From: an uncultured Lachnospiraceae bacterium | GTDB taxonomy: Bacteria; Bacillota; Clostridia; Lachnospirales; Lachnospiraceae | Reading direction: 5' to 3' | DNA length: 23,960 nt | Assembly: GCA_947175845.1 (NCBI GenBank) | Contig: CAMWOK010000008.1 | Location: 1-23,960, forward strand | Shown here: positions 1 to 7,801 of the stretch, one piece after another | How positions within the stretch are numbered: the first letter of the stretch is position 1 | Layout: every line of letters starts with the position of its first letter | Position numbers and translations under genes: made by a program | Notes under the pieces: model-generated | The model's input: the letters and a program-made list of their open reading frames with translations, nothing else | Told to the model about the DNA's origin: nothing | Database searches by the model: none

Positions 1-383
1 GATGGAGCTCCGTCATCTATTTTGCGGCGCTGTCCGGCATCAGCCCGGAGCTGCATGAGGCGGCAAAGTGCGACGGCGCGACCAAGTTCCAGATTATCCG
101 ATACATTGACCTTCCGTCCATTCTTCCGACGGCGACGATTCAGCTCATCTTAAGCTGCGGCAGCATCCTGTCTATCGGCTTTGAGAAGGCGTATGCGCTG
201 CAGAATGACTTGAACCTGTCCGTGTCAGAAATTATTTCAACGTATGTGTACAAGGTCGGTATGATCGACAACAACATGTCATACTCCTCGGCAATCGGCC
301 TGTTCAATACGATTATTAACATGGTCATGCTGATACTTGTCAACAAGATTGCGGATAAGATGTCCGGAACAAGCCTATTCTAA
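1..383 (+). CDS. ABC sugar transporter permease, LplB-type (3' part only)
   Basis: The reading frame is open from the window edge (first full codon at 3) to TAA at 381-383, giving the last 126 residues of an inner-membrane permease. The cytoplasmic EAA loop that docks on the ATPase is visible as EAAKCDGATKFQIIRYIDLP, about 20 residues into the fragment. Hydrophobic segments before and after it are the final membrane helices. The C-terminus NKIADKMSGTSLF is typical of LplB/YteP-like permeases of the CUT1 group, which import oligosaccharides. A second permease starts 14 bp downstream, and a binding protein follows that, so this is one half of a permease heterodimer. The 5' end, and probably the regulator, lie outside the window. 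The ATPase is also absent and is likely a shared MsmX-type protein encoded elsewhere, as is usual for this transporter group (inference). Confidence 0.9.
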   Translation, partial: WSSVIYFAALSGISPELHEAAKCDGATKFQIIRYIDLPSILPTATIQLILSCGSILSIGFEKAYALQNDLNLSVSEIISTYVYKVGMIDNNMSYSSAIGLFNTIINMVMLILVNKIADKMSGTSLF

Positions 384-397
384 AGGGGGGATACAGC

Positions 398-1327
398 ATG
401 AAAAAAGAAAAAGAAATGGATGTGCAGTCAAACATCAAACGATGCAAAGAAGACGTAATCTTTGACACCGTTATATTCATTATTTTGACTTTCCTGTTTT
501 TGATTGTTGCGTATCCGCTCTGGTGGGTTATCATCTCCTCGGTCAGCGATCCGAAGGCGGTGTCCGGCGGCCAGGTAATCTGGCGACCGATTGGCTTTAC
601 CATGAAAGGCTACGCGGAGGTTTTCGAGGACGACTCCATCGTGCGAAGCTTTTTGAACTCTGTTCTGTACACAGTGTGCGGCGTGCTGGTGAACCTGGCT
701 GTGACGCTCCCGACTGCGTACGCACTGTCGCGTGACAAATTCGGCGGCAAGAAGATCATCACACTGTTTTATGTCATTACCATGTTCTTCGGCGGCGGCT
801 TGATTCCGACCTACTTGGTTGTGCAGTCGTGCGGTTTGCTTGACAGCATGTGGGCGCTGATTCTGCCGGGCTGTCTGAGCGTTTACAACATGATCGTGGC
901 GCGTACCTTCTTCAAGACGAACATCTCGGAGGAGCTCTACGAGGCAGCGGAGATTGACGGCTGTACGCAGGGAAGATTCTTCTTCCAGATTGCCCTGCCG
1001 CTCTCCGGCGCAATCACGGCCATCATGGTTCTGTACTACGGCGTAGGCCACTGGAACTCATACTTCTCCGGTTTGATTTACCTGTCCGACCAGAACAAGT
1101 ATCCGCTGCAGCTGGTATTGCGCAGCATCCTGATCACAAATGAGTCCGCGCTGCAGCAGGCGGCGACAACCGCGGAGGCGAGAGCGGCGCTCAATGAGAA
1201 GAAGGAATTGATCGAGCTTATGAAGTACTCCCTAATCATCATAAGCAGTATCCCGGTACTGATTCTCTATCCGTTTATCCAGCGTCACTTCGTAAAGGGC
1301 GTTATGATTGGTTCTGTAAAGGGATAA
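398..1327 (+). CDS. ABC sugar transporter permease, LplC/YtcP-type
   Basis: This 309-residue membrane protein is the second permease of a CUT1-type oligosaccharide importer. About six hydrophobic segments are visible, near residues 22-45, 84-110, 118-141, 149-170, 200-218 and 277-292. The EAA loop EELYEAAEIDGCTQGRFFFQ lies around residues 178-197, with the conserved G188. The N-terminus is lysine/glutamate-rich and cytoplasmic, and the C-terminus (FIQRHFVKGVMIGSVKG) is the characteristic end of the LplC/YtcP group. The start is set by the AAAGGGGGG purine tract just upstream (383-390). It lies 14 bp after the LplB-like gene and 34 bp before the binding-protein gene, so the three genes form one transport operon. 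Length is normal for the family. Confidence 0.93.
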   Translation: MKKEKEMDVQSNIKRCKEDVIFDTVIFIILTFLFLIVAYPLWWVIISSVSDPKAVSGGQVIWRPIGFTMKGYAEVFEDDSIVRSFLNSVLYTVCGVLVNLAVTLPTAYALSRDKFGGKKIITLFYVITMFFGGGLIPTYLVVQSCGLLDSMWALILPGCLSVYNMIVARTFFKTNISEELYEAAEIDGCTQGRFFFQIALPLSGAITAIMVLYYGVGHWNSYFSGLIYLSDQNKYPLQLVLRSILITNESALQQAATTAEARAALNEKKELIELMKYSLIIISSIPVLILYPFIQRHFVKGVMIGSVKG

Positions 1328-1361
1328 CACTAGTTATAATTTAATATAAGGAGGATTTTAT

Positions 1362-3005
1362 ATGAAGAAAAAGTTGGTAGCAATGCTCTTGACAACGGTG
1401 GTGTGCGCGACGACGCTCGCAGGCTGCGGAGGTGGCGGCGACACCGGCAGCAAGGACGACAAGAAGGATGATTCCACATCCACATCCGCACCCAAGGAGG
1501 TAGATGCGGACGGCAAGATAGACGGCATTATGTACGCGGAAGGACTTCCGATTGTCGATGAGGGAACTTACAGTTTCTCTATCTTCTGCGACGACTCAAG
1601 CCCGACAGGTGAGTTCTACATGCTCGATGAGTTCAAGAAGCAGACCAACGTAGATGTCGAGCTGCAGATCAACGCGTATGAGAACGCGACAGAGAAGATG
1701 AACCTGGCGCTGAACTCCGGCAATTATGCAGACGTGATCGGCGGCTGGATTCTGTCCGATTCCATGATTCTTACATACGGTGTGGAGCAGGGCGTGTTTA
1801 TTCCGCTCGAGGATATCTTTGAGCAGTACTGCCCGAACATCAGCGCGATCCTCGATCTTCCGGGCGTGCGCGAGAAGATGACGGCGCCGGACGGCCACAT
1901 TTACACGATTCCGTATGTGTGCGGTGACACTACAGTAGGCTACAGCCCGTACATCAGCACTAAGTGGCTTGAGAATGTCAACATGGAGATGCCGACGACG
2001 ACAGACGAGTTTGAGGCGGTGCTGAAGGCGTTTAAGGAGCAGGATGCGAACGGAAACGGTGACCCGAACGATGAGATACCGTTCTCAACTGACCCGAACA
2101 ACAAGTCTCTGGAAGCGATGACAGGATACTTTGGACTGCCGATGTCAAAAGAGGGACTCACAGTTGTGGACGGCGAGAATGCTTACGCCGGAATCAGCTC
2201 CCAGTACAGAGAGTGCTTAAGCTGGCTCAACAAGCTGTATGAGCAGGGACTGATTGACACCGAGATCTTTACGCAGGACTCTGCGACCTGGGAAGGAAAG
2301 GGCAACAAGGATCTGTACGGCGTGTCGATCGCATATGGTTCCAACGAGTTTTCCGGAATTGAGCAGACTCCTGAGAAGCCGCCTTATGATCCGCTTCCGG
2401 TGCTGAATGCAGATAAGGGTGGTCAGTGGCTGAGAGCGACGCTCGGCAACTCTACTTACAGAACACAGGCGGTTATCACAGACAATGCAGAGCATCCTGA
2501 GATCATCGCAAGATGGTTTGACAATGCGTTTGCGTTTGAGAACGGTATTGGATGTACAGTCGGACCTGTAGGTCTTGTATGCTTCCAGGAGGAGGGAGAC
2601 AAATACCGCAGGATTGATACCAAGACACTGGATGAGGAAACACAGGAGAAGGTGAGCTGGTCGAACCTCTGGCCGCAGTCTTTGCCGAAGTACACTCCGA
2701 TCGGATGGAAGCCTATCGAGGAGAATCCGAACTACGACGAGAAGAAGGCAGTTGAGGAGTTCTATGAGCCGTATCTGACGAAAGATATCGTAGAGTCCAT
2801 CTGGGTAGACTCTGAGTCTGTAGAAATTTATTCAGAGTATAAGACTGCAATTGATGATTATTTCCGTCAGCAGCAGGCACTGTTTATTTCTGGTGAGCAG
2901 GACATTGATGACGACAAGGCATGGCAGGCTTACAAGGATGGTTTCGAGGGTCTTGGACTGTCCGAGTATCTTGAGATCCGCGGCATCACAAATGTTATCG
3001 AGTAA
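1362..3005 (+). CDS. Extracellular oligosaccharide-binding lipoprotein, LplA-type
   Basis: This 547-residue protein has a lipoprotein signal peptide: a positively charged start (MKKK), a hydrophobic core and a lipobox LAGC with the lipidated cysteine at residue 22. A Gly/Asp/Lys/Ser/Thr-rich linker (about 23-50) tethers the binding domain to the membrane. The rest is a large solute-binding fold of the LplA type, and the loop DANGNGDPNDEIP at 228-240 resembles the acidic calcium-binding-like loop common in this group. It should deliver oligosaccharides to the two permeases encoded upstream. The start follows AAGGAGG (1348-1354) by 7 bp. A perfect TATAAT at 1335-1340 in the short gap before it has a poor -35 region, so an internal promoter that boosts the binding protein is possible but unproven. 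Ligand specificity cannot be read from the sequence; the neighbouring enzymes suggest N-glycan-type oligosaccharides. Confidence 0.92.
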   Translation: MKKKLVAMLLTTVVCATTLAGCGGGGDTGSKDDKKDDSTSTSAPKEVDADGKIDGIMYAEGLPIVDEGTYSFSIFCDDSSPTGEFYMLDEFKKQTNVDVELQINAYENATEKMNLALNSGNYADVIGGWILSDSMILTYGVEQGVFIPLEDIFEQYCPNISAILDLPGVREKMTAPDGHIYTIPYVCGDTTVGYSPYISTKWLENVNMEMPTTTDEFEAVLKAFKEQDANGNGDPNDEIPFSTDPNNKSLEAMTGYFGLPMSKEGLTVVDGENAYAGISSQYRECLSWLNKLYEQGLIDTEIFTQDSATWEGKGNKDLYGVSIAYGSNEFSGIEQTPEKPPYDPLPVLNADKGGQWLRATLGNSTYRTQAVITDNAEHPEIIARWFDNAFAFENGIGCTVGPVGLVCFQEEGDKYRRIDTKTLDEETQEKVSWSNLWPQSLPKYTPIGWKPIEENPNYDEKKAVEEFYEPYLTKDIVESIWVDSESVEIYSEYKTAIDDYFRQQQALFISGEQDIDDDKAWQAYKDGFEGLGLSEYLEIRGITNVIE

Positions 3006-3082
3006 CAGTTGTTCTGTCAGATGTATCTGAAAGTTGGTGCAGCACGATAGCGGTTGCAAGTAAGACGCAATGCTGTACTGAT

Positions 3083-3124
3083 TGAGGGCAGGTTACAGTT
3101 TTGGCTGTGCCTGCCCTCATTTTA
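3083..3124 (+). terminator. Intrinsic terminator after the transport genes
   Basis: A perfect 10-bp stem, TGAGGGCAGG (3083-3092) with CCTGCCCTCA (3110-3119), is followed by TTTTAT. The loop contains a further 4-bp stem (ACAG 3095-3098 with CTGT 3105-3108). It lies in the 161-bp gap between the binding protein and the fucosidase, and should end or attenuate the transport transcript. The T-run is short, so partial read-through into the enzyme genes is plausible. Confidence 0.8.
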
Positions 3125-3166
3125 TCGGTATGACTATTTTTTAAGAAAAAAGGAGGGCTTTATCCT

Positions 3167-4459
3167 ATGATGCAGCAGTGGTTTCGGGATGCGAAGCTGG
3201 GAATCTTTATCCACTATGGAATTTATGCGGTGGGGGATGTCTCCGAATCGTGGTCTTTTCACAATGGTGTGATTTCCTATGAAGATTATATGAAGCAGTG
3301 CGAGGGATTCACCGCGTCAAAGCTGGATATGCACAGCTGGGCAAGATTGTTTAAGAAGGCGGGCGCACAGTATGTGGTCATGACCACAAAACACCACGAC
3401 GGCGTGGCGCTGTTTGACACACAGTACAGCGATCTGAGTGTCGTGAAGAAGACGCCGGCGGCGAGAGACCTGGTGAAGGAGTACGCGCAGGCGCTGCAGG
3501 AGGAAGGTCTGAAAGTCGGAATGTACTATTCTCTGATTGACTGGTCGGACCCGCGCTACCGCACTGTCTATCCCGAGGGGAAGGCCAAGGAGGAGTGTCT
3601 CGATGACATCTACGGCTCACCTGCGGGAAAGGATGAGGATCCCGAGCAGTGGGAGCGCTTTCTCGAGTTTAACAACAACCAGTTGAAGGAGCTGATGACA
3701 CAGTACGGCACGGTGGACTTATTGTGGTTTGACGGCGACTGGGAGAGAAGTCCTAAGCAGTGGAAGATGCCGGCGTTCCGGGAGTATTTGCACACGCTCA
3801 ACCCGAACGTGGTGCTCAACTCGAGAATGCAGGGCTACGGGGACTACGAGACGCCGGAGCAGGGCATTCCCATCTACGGGATGGAGGGCGAATGGGAGTT
3901 CTGCACGACCATCAACGGCTCCTGGGGTTATCGGCCTTCCGACAACGACTACAAGACGCCGGGACAGATCGTTCGGATGTTCTGCGATTGTATTACGTTG
4001 GGTGGCAGGATGCTGCTCGACATCGGACCGCGCGAGGACGGCACGATCGACGAGCGCCAGGAGCATGTGCTCACGGAGCTTGGCAGCTGGATTGCGGACC
4101 ACGAGGAGGCGGTGTATGGCACGGGTAAGGGGCTGAGCTACCATCAGTTCTTAGGTGGAAGCACCCTCTCGGCAGACCGGCAGACACTGTATCTGTTCGT
4201 CTATGACAAGCCGCTCGAGGCGCTTTGCCTCAAGGGTATCAAGACGCCGATCCGATGTGTCAGCGTGCTGCACACAGGCGAGGAGCTCAAATTCACCTAC
4301 ACCGGATCGCTGCCGTGGAGCGGCATTCCCGGAACAGCCTGGATCTGGGCAAAAGACATGGAGCTTCATCCCTATGCAACGGTATTAAAGGTTGAATTAG
4401 ACGGAGAGATCACGTATAATTTAGGACATGGAGAAATCACGTACAATTTAGGTAATTGA
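3167..4459 (+). CDS. GH29 alpha-L-fucosidase (intracellular)
   Basis: This 430-residue enzyme hydrolyses terminal alpha-L-fucose. It has no signal peptide, so it should act in the cytoplasm on imported oligosaccharide. GH29 hallmarks in order are: WFRDAKLGIFIHYGIYAVG at residues 5-23, KHHDGVALFD at 75-84, GLKVGMYYSLIDW at 114-126, and LLWFDGDW at 185-192, where D189 is the expected catalytic nucleophile. The acid/base is not fixed by position in this family; candidates are the glutamates around 240-244 (GMEGEWEF). A small beta domain with no carbohydrate-binding module follows. AGGAGG at 3151-3156 lies 10 bp before the first of two adjacent ATGs, which favours 3167. The last 20 residues contain a near-exact duplication of GEITYNLG (413-420 and 422-429). 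It is followed 46 bp later by GH3. Linkage preference is uncertain; antennary fucose is more likely than core fucose if substrates arrive after endo-glycosidase release (inference). Confidence 0.93.
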   Translation: MMQQWFRDAKLGIFIHYGIYAVGDVSESWSFHNGVISYEDYMKQCEGFTASKLDMHSWARLFKKAGAQYVVMTTKHHDGVALFDTQYSDLSVVKKTPAARDLVKEYAQALQEEGLKVGMYYSLIDWSDPRYRTVYPEGKAKEECLDDIYGSPAGKDEDPEQWERFLEFNNNQLKELMTQYGTVDLLWFDGDWERSPKQWKMPAFREYLHTLNPNVVLNSRMQGYGDYETPEQGIPIYGMEGEWEFCTTINGSWGYRPSDNDYKTPGQIVRMFCDCITLGGRMLLDIGPREDGTIDERQEHVLTELGSWIADHEEAVYGTGKGLSYHQFLGGSTLSADRQTLYLFVYDKPLEALCLKGIKTPIRCVSVLHTGEELKFTYTGSLPWSGIPGTAWIWAKDMELHPYATVLKVELDGEITYNLGHGEITYNLGN

Positions 4460-4505
4460 GAAGGATGCATGATGTCGGTGGCATGACAGCCGGAGGATAC
4501 AGAGT

Positions 4506-6644
4506 ATGGAATTGAATCAGAATCAGGAGAAGCTCGCGGCGTACCGCGAGCGCGCAAGGGAACTTGTAAAACAGATGACGCTGGAGGAGAAGGTTGCGCA
4601 GACGCAGAACCGGTCCCCGGCGATAGAGCGCCTGGGAATCAAGGCGTACAACTGGTGGAATGAGGCGCTGCACGGCGTTGCCAGGGCGGGAACAGCGACC
4701 GTGTTCCCGCAGGCAATCGGCCTGGCGGCGACCTTCGACGAGGATCTGATGGAGCAGGTTGGCGACGCCGTCTCCACGGAGGCGCGCGCCAAGTTCAACA
4801 TGCAGCAGGCGGGGGAGGACACGGACATCTACAAGGGGCTGACCTTCTGGGCGCCCAACGTCAACATCTTCCGCGACCCGCGCTGGGGGCGCGGGCAGGA
4901 GACGCTGGGCGAGGATCCATACCTGTCCGGCCGCATGGGGCTGCGTTATGTGGAAGGCTTGCAGGGGCACGACGAGAATTACCTCAAGACGGCGGCGTGC
5001 GCAAAGCACGTGGCAGTGCACAGCGGTCCCGAGGAGGTGCGCCACGAGTTTGACGTGCACGTCAGCGAGCAGGATCTGCGCGAGACGTATCTGCCGGCGT
5101 TCGAGGCGTGCGTGAAAGAGGCGAAGGTGGAGGCGGTCATGGGCGCGTACAACAGGCTTGACGGCGTACCGTGCTGCGGAAACCACAAGCTCCTGATAGA
5201 TATTCTGCGCGGCGAGTGGGGCTTTGAGGGCCATGTGGTCTCCGACTGCGGGGCGCTCGAGGACTTCCATCTGCGGCATCATGTGACCGCGACGCCGACC
5301 GACACTGCCGCGATGGCGATGAACAACGGGTGCGACTTAAACTGCGGCAGGATGTTCGGGTTTCTCGTGCAGGCTGCGCGGGAGGGACTGGTCGACGAGG
5401 CGCGGATCGACGAGGCGGTCGTCAATCTGTTCACGGCGCGGATGAAGCTGGGCGTGTTTGACGAGAAGGGCGACAACCCGTTTGACGCGATTCCGTTCAG
5501 CGTGGTGGATTCCGGAAAGATGCAGGCGCTCAACGAGGAAGTGTCGAGAAGAACTGTAGTTCTGTTGAAGAATGCAAACCGCACACTGCCGTTAGACCTG
5601 TCAAAGCTTGGCACGATCGGCGTCATCGGCCCCAACGCGAACAACCGGCGCGCCCTGGTCGGCAATTACGAGGGGACAGCGGCCCGCTACATCACGGTGC
5701 TCGAGGGCATTCAGGACTACGTGGGCGACCGCGCGCGCGTGCTCTACTCCGAGGGCGGCCACCTGTACAAGGACCGCACCACGAGCCTTGCGCAGGCGAA
5801 CGACCGCGCGTCGGAGGTGCGCCAGGTGTGCGCGGACAGTGACGTCGTCATCGCCGTCATGGGCCTCGACGCCGGTGTGGAAGGCGAGCAGGGCGATGCC
5901 GGAAACGAGTACGGAAGCGGCGACAAGCCAAACTTAGGGCTGCCCGGCGTGCAGCAGGAAGTGCTTGAGATTGCGAAGCAGAGCGGGAAGCCGGTGATAC
6001 TGGTGCTTCTGTCGGGCGGTGCACACGCAATCACTTGGGCGGACGAGCATCTCGACGCGGTTGTGCAGGGATGGTATCCGGGCGCGCGCGGCGGGAAGGC
6101 GATCGCGCAGATTTTGTTTGGGGATGCATCCCCGGAGGGCAAGCTTCCGGTCACGTTCTACCGCTCGTCGGAGGAGCTGCCGCCGTTTGAGGACTACGCG
6201 ATGGCGGGCAGAACCTACCGCTACATGAAGCAGGACGCGCTGTACCCGTTTGGCTACGGCCTCTCGTACACCGAGTTTGCCTACAGCGAAACACAGCTTC
6301 TGACAGGGAGTGCGCTGACGGACGACGGTGTGGAGATTCAGACCACCGTGAAGAATGTGGGCGCGATGGACGCGGCGGAGACCGTGCAGGTGTACGTGCG
6401 CGCGGAGCACTCGGACATGCCGCACGGACAGCTTAAACACATCGTCAAAGTGCGCCTGAAAGCGGGGGAGGAAAAGAAAGTTACAATACATCTTTCGCCC
6501 GACGCGTTTATGTTGTATAATGAAGAGGGTGTAAAGGAGCTGCAAAAGGGGCGCTATACGATCTATGTGGGCGGCCAGCAGCCAGACAGGCGAAGCGAAC
6601 AGCTCACAGGGCACACGGTTGCTCAGCTCACAGTTGACGCCTGA
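4506..6644 (+). CDS. GH3 beta-glycosidase (beta-glucosidase/xylosidase-like)
   Basis: The product has 712 residues: an N-terminal TIM barrel (about 1-330), an alpha/beta sandwich (about 345-560) and a C-terminal fibronectin-III-like domain (about 600-700). There is no signal peptide. Clear GH3 motifs are NEALHGVARAGTATVFPQ (52-69), FRDPRWGRGQETLGEDPYLS (122-141), KHVAVHSGPE (167-176) and GHVVSDCGALEDF, with D247 as the expected nucleophile. E459 or E461 (VEGEQGD) is the likely acid/base. The KH..HSGPE and SDCGA forms match the beta-glucosidase/beta-xylosidase branch, not the NagZ branch with its KHFPGHG motif. Its role in a host-glycan locus is therefore unclear: it could remove a beta-linked Glc, Xyl, Gal or GlcNAc. 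GGAGG at 4492-4496 sets the start. No terminator separates it from GH29 upstream or GH130 downstream. Confidence 0.93.
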   Translation: MELNQNQEKLAAYRERARELVKQMTLEEKVAQTQNRSPAIERLGIKAYNWWNEALHGVARAGTATVFPQAIGLAATFDEDLMEQVGDAVSTEARAKFNMQQAGEDTDIYKGLTFWAPNVNIFRDPRWGRGQETLGEDPYLSGRMGLRYVEGLQGHDENYLKTAACAKHVAVHSGPEEVRHEFDVHVSEQDLRETYLPAFEACVKEAKVEAVMGAYNRLDGVPCCGNHKLLIDILRGEWGFEGHVVSDCGALEDFHLRHHVTATPTDTAAMAMNNGCDLNCGRMFGFLVQAAREGLVDEARIDEAVVNLFTARMKLGVFDEKGDNPFDAIPFSVVDSGKMQALNEEVSRRTVVLLKNANRTLPLDLSKLGTIGVIGPNANNRRALVGNYEGTAARYITVLEGIQDYVGDRARVLYSEGGHLYKDRTTSLAQANDRASEVRQVCADSDVVIAVMGLDAGVEGEQGDAGNEYGSGDKPNLGLPGVQQEVLEIAKQSGKPVILVLLSGGAHAITWADEHLDAVVQGWYPGARGGKAIAQILFGDASPEGKLPVTFYRSSEELPPFEDYAMAGRTYRYMKQDALYPFGYGLSYTEFAYSETQLLTGSALTDDGVEIQTTVKNVGAMDAAETVQVYVRAEHSDMPHGQLKHIVKVRLKAGEEKKVTIHLSPDAFMLYNEEGVKELQKGRYTIYVGGQQPDRRSEQLTGHTVAQLTVDA

Positions 6645-6701
6645 GGGGAATTTGCAGCAGTTTAATAATGATGATATAAATGAGAATGGAGGGAAATCAA
6701 G

Positions 6702-7682
6702 ATGGCAAAAATTATAGGAAAAGACCTGCCGAACATGCCGTGGCAGGAGCCTTCAGGGGAGTGTAAGCTCCCGGTGTGGCGCTATGACAACAACCCGATT
6801 ATCGACCGGTTTGCGACCAAAAATTCCAACAGCATCTTCAACAGCGCGGTGGTTCCGTTCGAGGATGGCTATGCGGGCGTGTTCCGCTGCGACAGCAAGT
6901 CGATCAGCATGGACATCTTTCCGGGATTCAGCAAGGATGGCATTCACTGGGATATCTCGGACGAGCCGGTGGCGTTCCAGGGCGCGCACCCGGAGGTGGC
7001 AAAGCGCGATTTTCGGTATGACCCGAGAGTTTGCTTCCTCGAGGACAGATACTATATCACATGGTGCAACGGCTACCATGATTACCCCACAATCGGCGTG
7101 GGATACACATTTGATTTTCAGAAATTTTACCAGCTCGAGAACGCATTTTTGCCATTCAACCGCAACGGCGTTCTGTTTCCGAGGAAAATCGGCGGCAACT
7201 ACTATATGCTGAGCCGCCCGAGCGACAACGGGCACACACCGTTTGGCGATATCTTCCTGAGCGAGAGCCCGGACCTGAAATACTGGGGATGCCACCGTCA
7301 TGTGATGGGCACCATCAAGGGGGACTACTCCGCATGGCAGTGCACCAAGATCGGCGCGGGCAGCGTTCCCATCGAGACGGATGAGGGATGGCTGCTGATC
7401 TATCACGGCGTCATCACGACCTGCAACGGGTATGTGTACCGCATGGGATGCGCGCTGCTGGATCTGGGCGAGCCGTGGAAGGTACTCAAGAGAACAAGAA
7501 ATTATATATTAGCACCGCATGAACTGTACGAGTGCATGGGTGATGTGCCCAACGTGGTATTTCCGTGCGCGGCTCTGACAGACGCCGCGACAGGCCGGAT
7601 TGCCATCTATTATGGGTGCGCAGACACCGTCACCGGTCTGGCGTTTACGACAGTCGACCGCCTGATGGCAAGTATGGAGTAG
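6702..7682 (+). CDS. GH130 beta-1,4-mannoside phosphorylase
   Basis: This 326-residue cytoplasmic five-bladed beta-propeller phosphorylase should split a beta-1,4-mannoside with inorganic phosphate, giving alpha-mannose-1-phosphate and saving ATP. GH130 features include NPII and NSIFNSAVVPF (31-53), GVFRCD (59-64), FSKDGIHWD (76-84), YDPRV (106-110, with D107 as the expected general acid), RNGVLFPRKIGGNYYMLSRP (154-173) and GAGSVPIETDEGWLLIYHG (218-236). Known members act on mannosyl-glucose, manno-oligosaccharides or Man-beta-1,4-GlcNAc. No mannanase or mannobiose epimerase is nearby, whereas GH20 and GH38 are, so the N-glycan core disaccharide is the favoured substrate (inference). GGAGGG at 6688-6693 sets the start. 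The 57-bp gap after GH3 is AT-rich and contains TATAAA (6675-6680) with a weak TTGCAG 17 bp upstream. Confidence 0.92.
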   Translation: MAKIIGKDLPNMPWQEPSGECKLPVWRYDNNPIIDRFATKNSNSIFNSAVVPFEDGYAGVFRCDSKSISMDIFPGFSKDGIHWDISDEPVAFQGAHPEVAKRDFRYDPRVCFLEDRYYITWCNGYHDYPTIGVGYTFDFQKFYQLENAFLPFNRNGVLFPRKIGGNYYMLSRPSDNGHTPFGDIFLSESPDLKYWGCHRHVMGTIKGDYSAWQCTKIGAGSVPIETDEGWLLIYHGVITTCNGYVYRMGCALLDLGEPWKVLKRTRNYILAPHELYECMGDVPNVVFPCAALTDAATGRIAIYYGCADTVTGLAFTTVDRLMASME

Positions 7683-7690
7683 CATAGGGG

Positions 7691-7747
7691 GGCTGCCGCA
7701 GATAAAGAAAGTGAAAGCTTTGATTTGTTTTGCGGCGGCTTTCTTTG
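7691..7747 (+). terminator. Probable terminator after GH130
   Basis: A 10-bp stem, GGCTGCCGCA (7691-7700) with TGCGGCGGCT (7731-7740), holds by two G-T wobble pairs and is followed by TTCTTTG. The 30-nt A/T-rich loop is long for a terminator and the T-run is interrupted, so efficiency may be modest. It would separate the GH29-GH3-GH130 segment from GH20-GH38. Confidence 0.5.
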
Positions 7748-7756
7748 TCAAAAAAA

Positions 7757-7785
7757 TTGATAATTCAATAAAATTATAGGATAAT
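7757..7785 (+). promoter_or_regulatory. Candidate sigma-A promoter for GH20
   Basis: TTGATA (7757-7762), a 17-bp spacer and GATAAT (7780-7785) each match the consensus at five of six positions, within an AT-rich gap just after the probable terminator. The predicted start near 7792 would fall inside the AGGGAGG ribosome binding site (7788-7794), which weakens the call. A shifted start, or a different -10 such as TAAAAT at 7769-7774, is possible. Confidence 0.35.
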
Positions 7786-7801
7786 ATAGGGAGGAAGCAT
7801 T

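Noticed and set aside
6702..7682. Beta-mannan utilisation as the pathway of this locus
   Set aside because: No GH26/GH5 mannanase, mannobiose 2-epimerase, GH36 or acetyl-mannan esterase is present. GH20 and GH38 have no role on mannan, so it is only a fallback reading.
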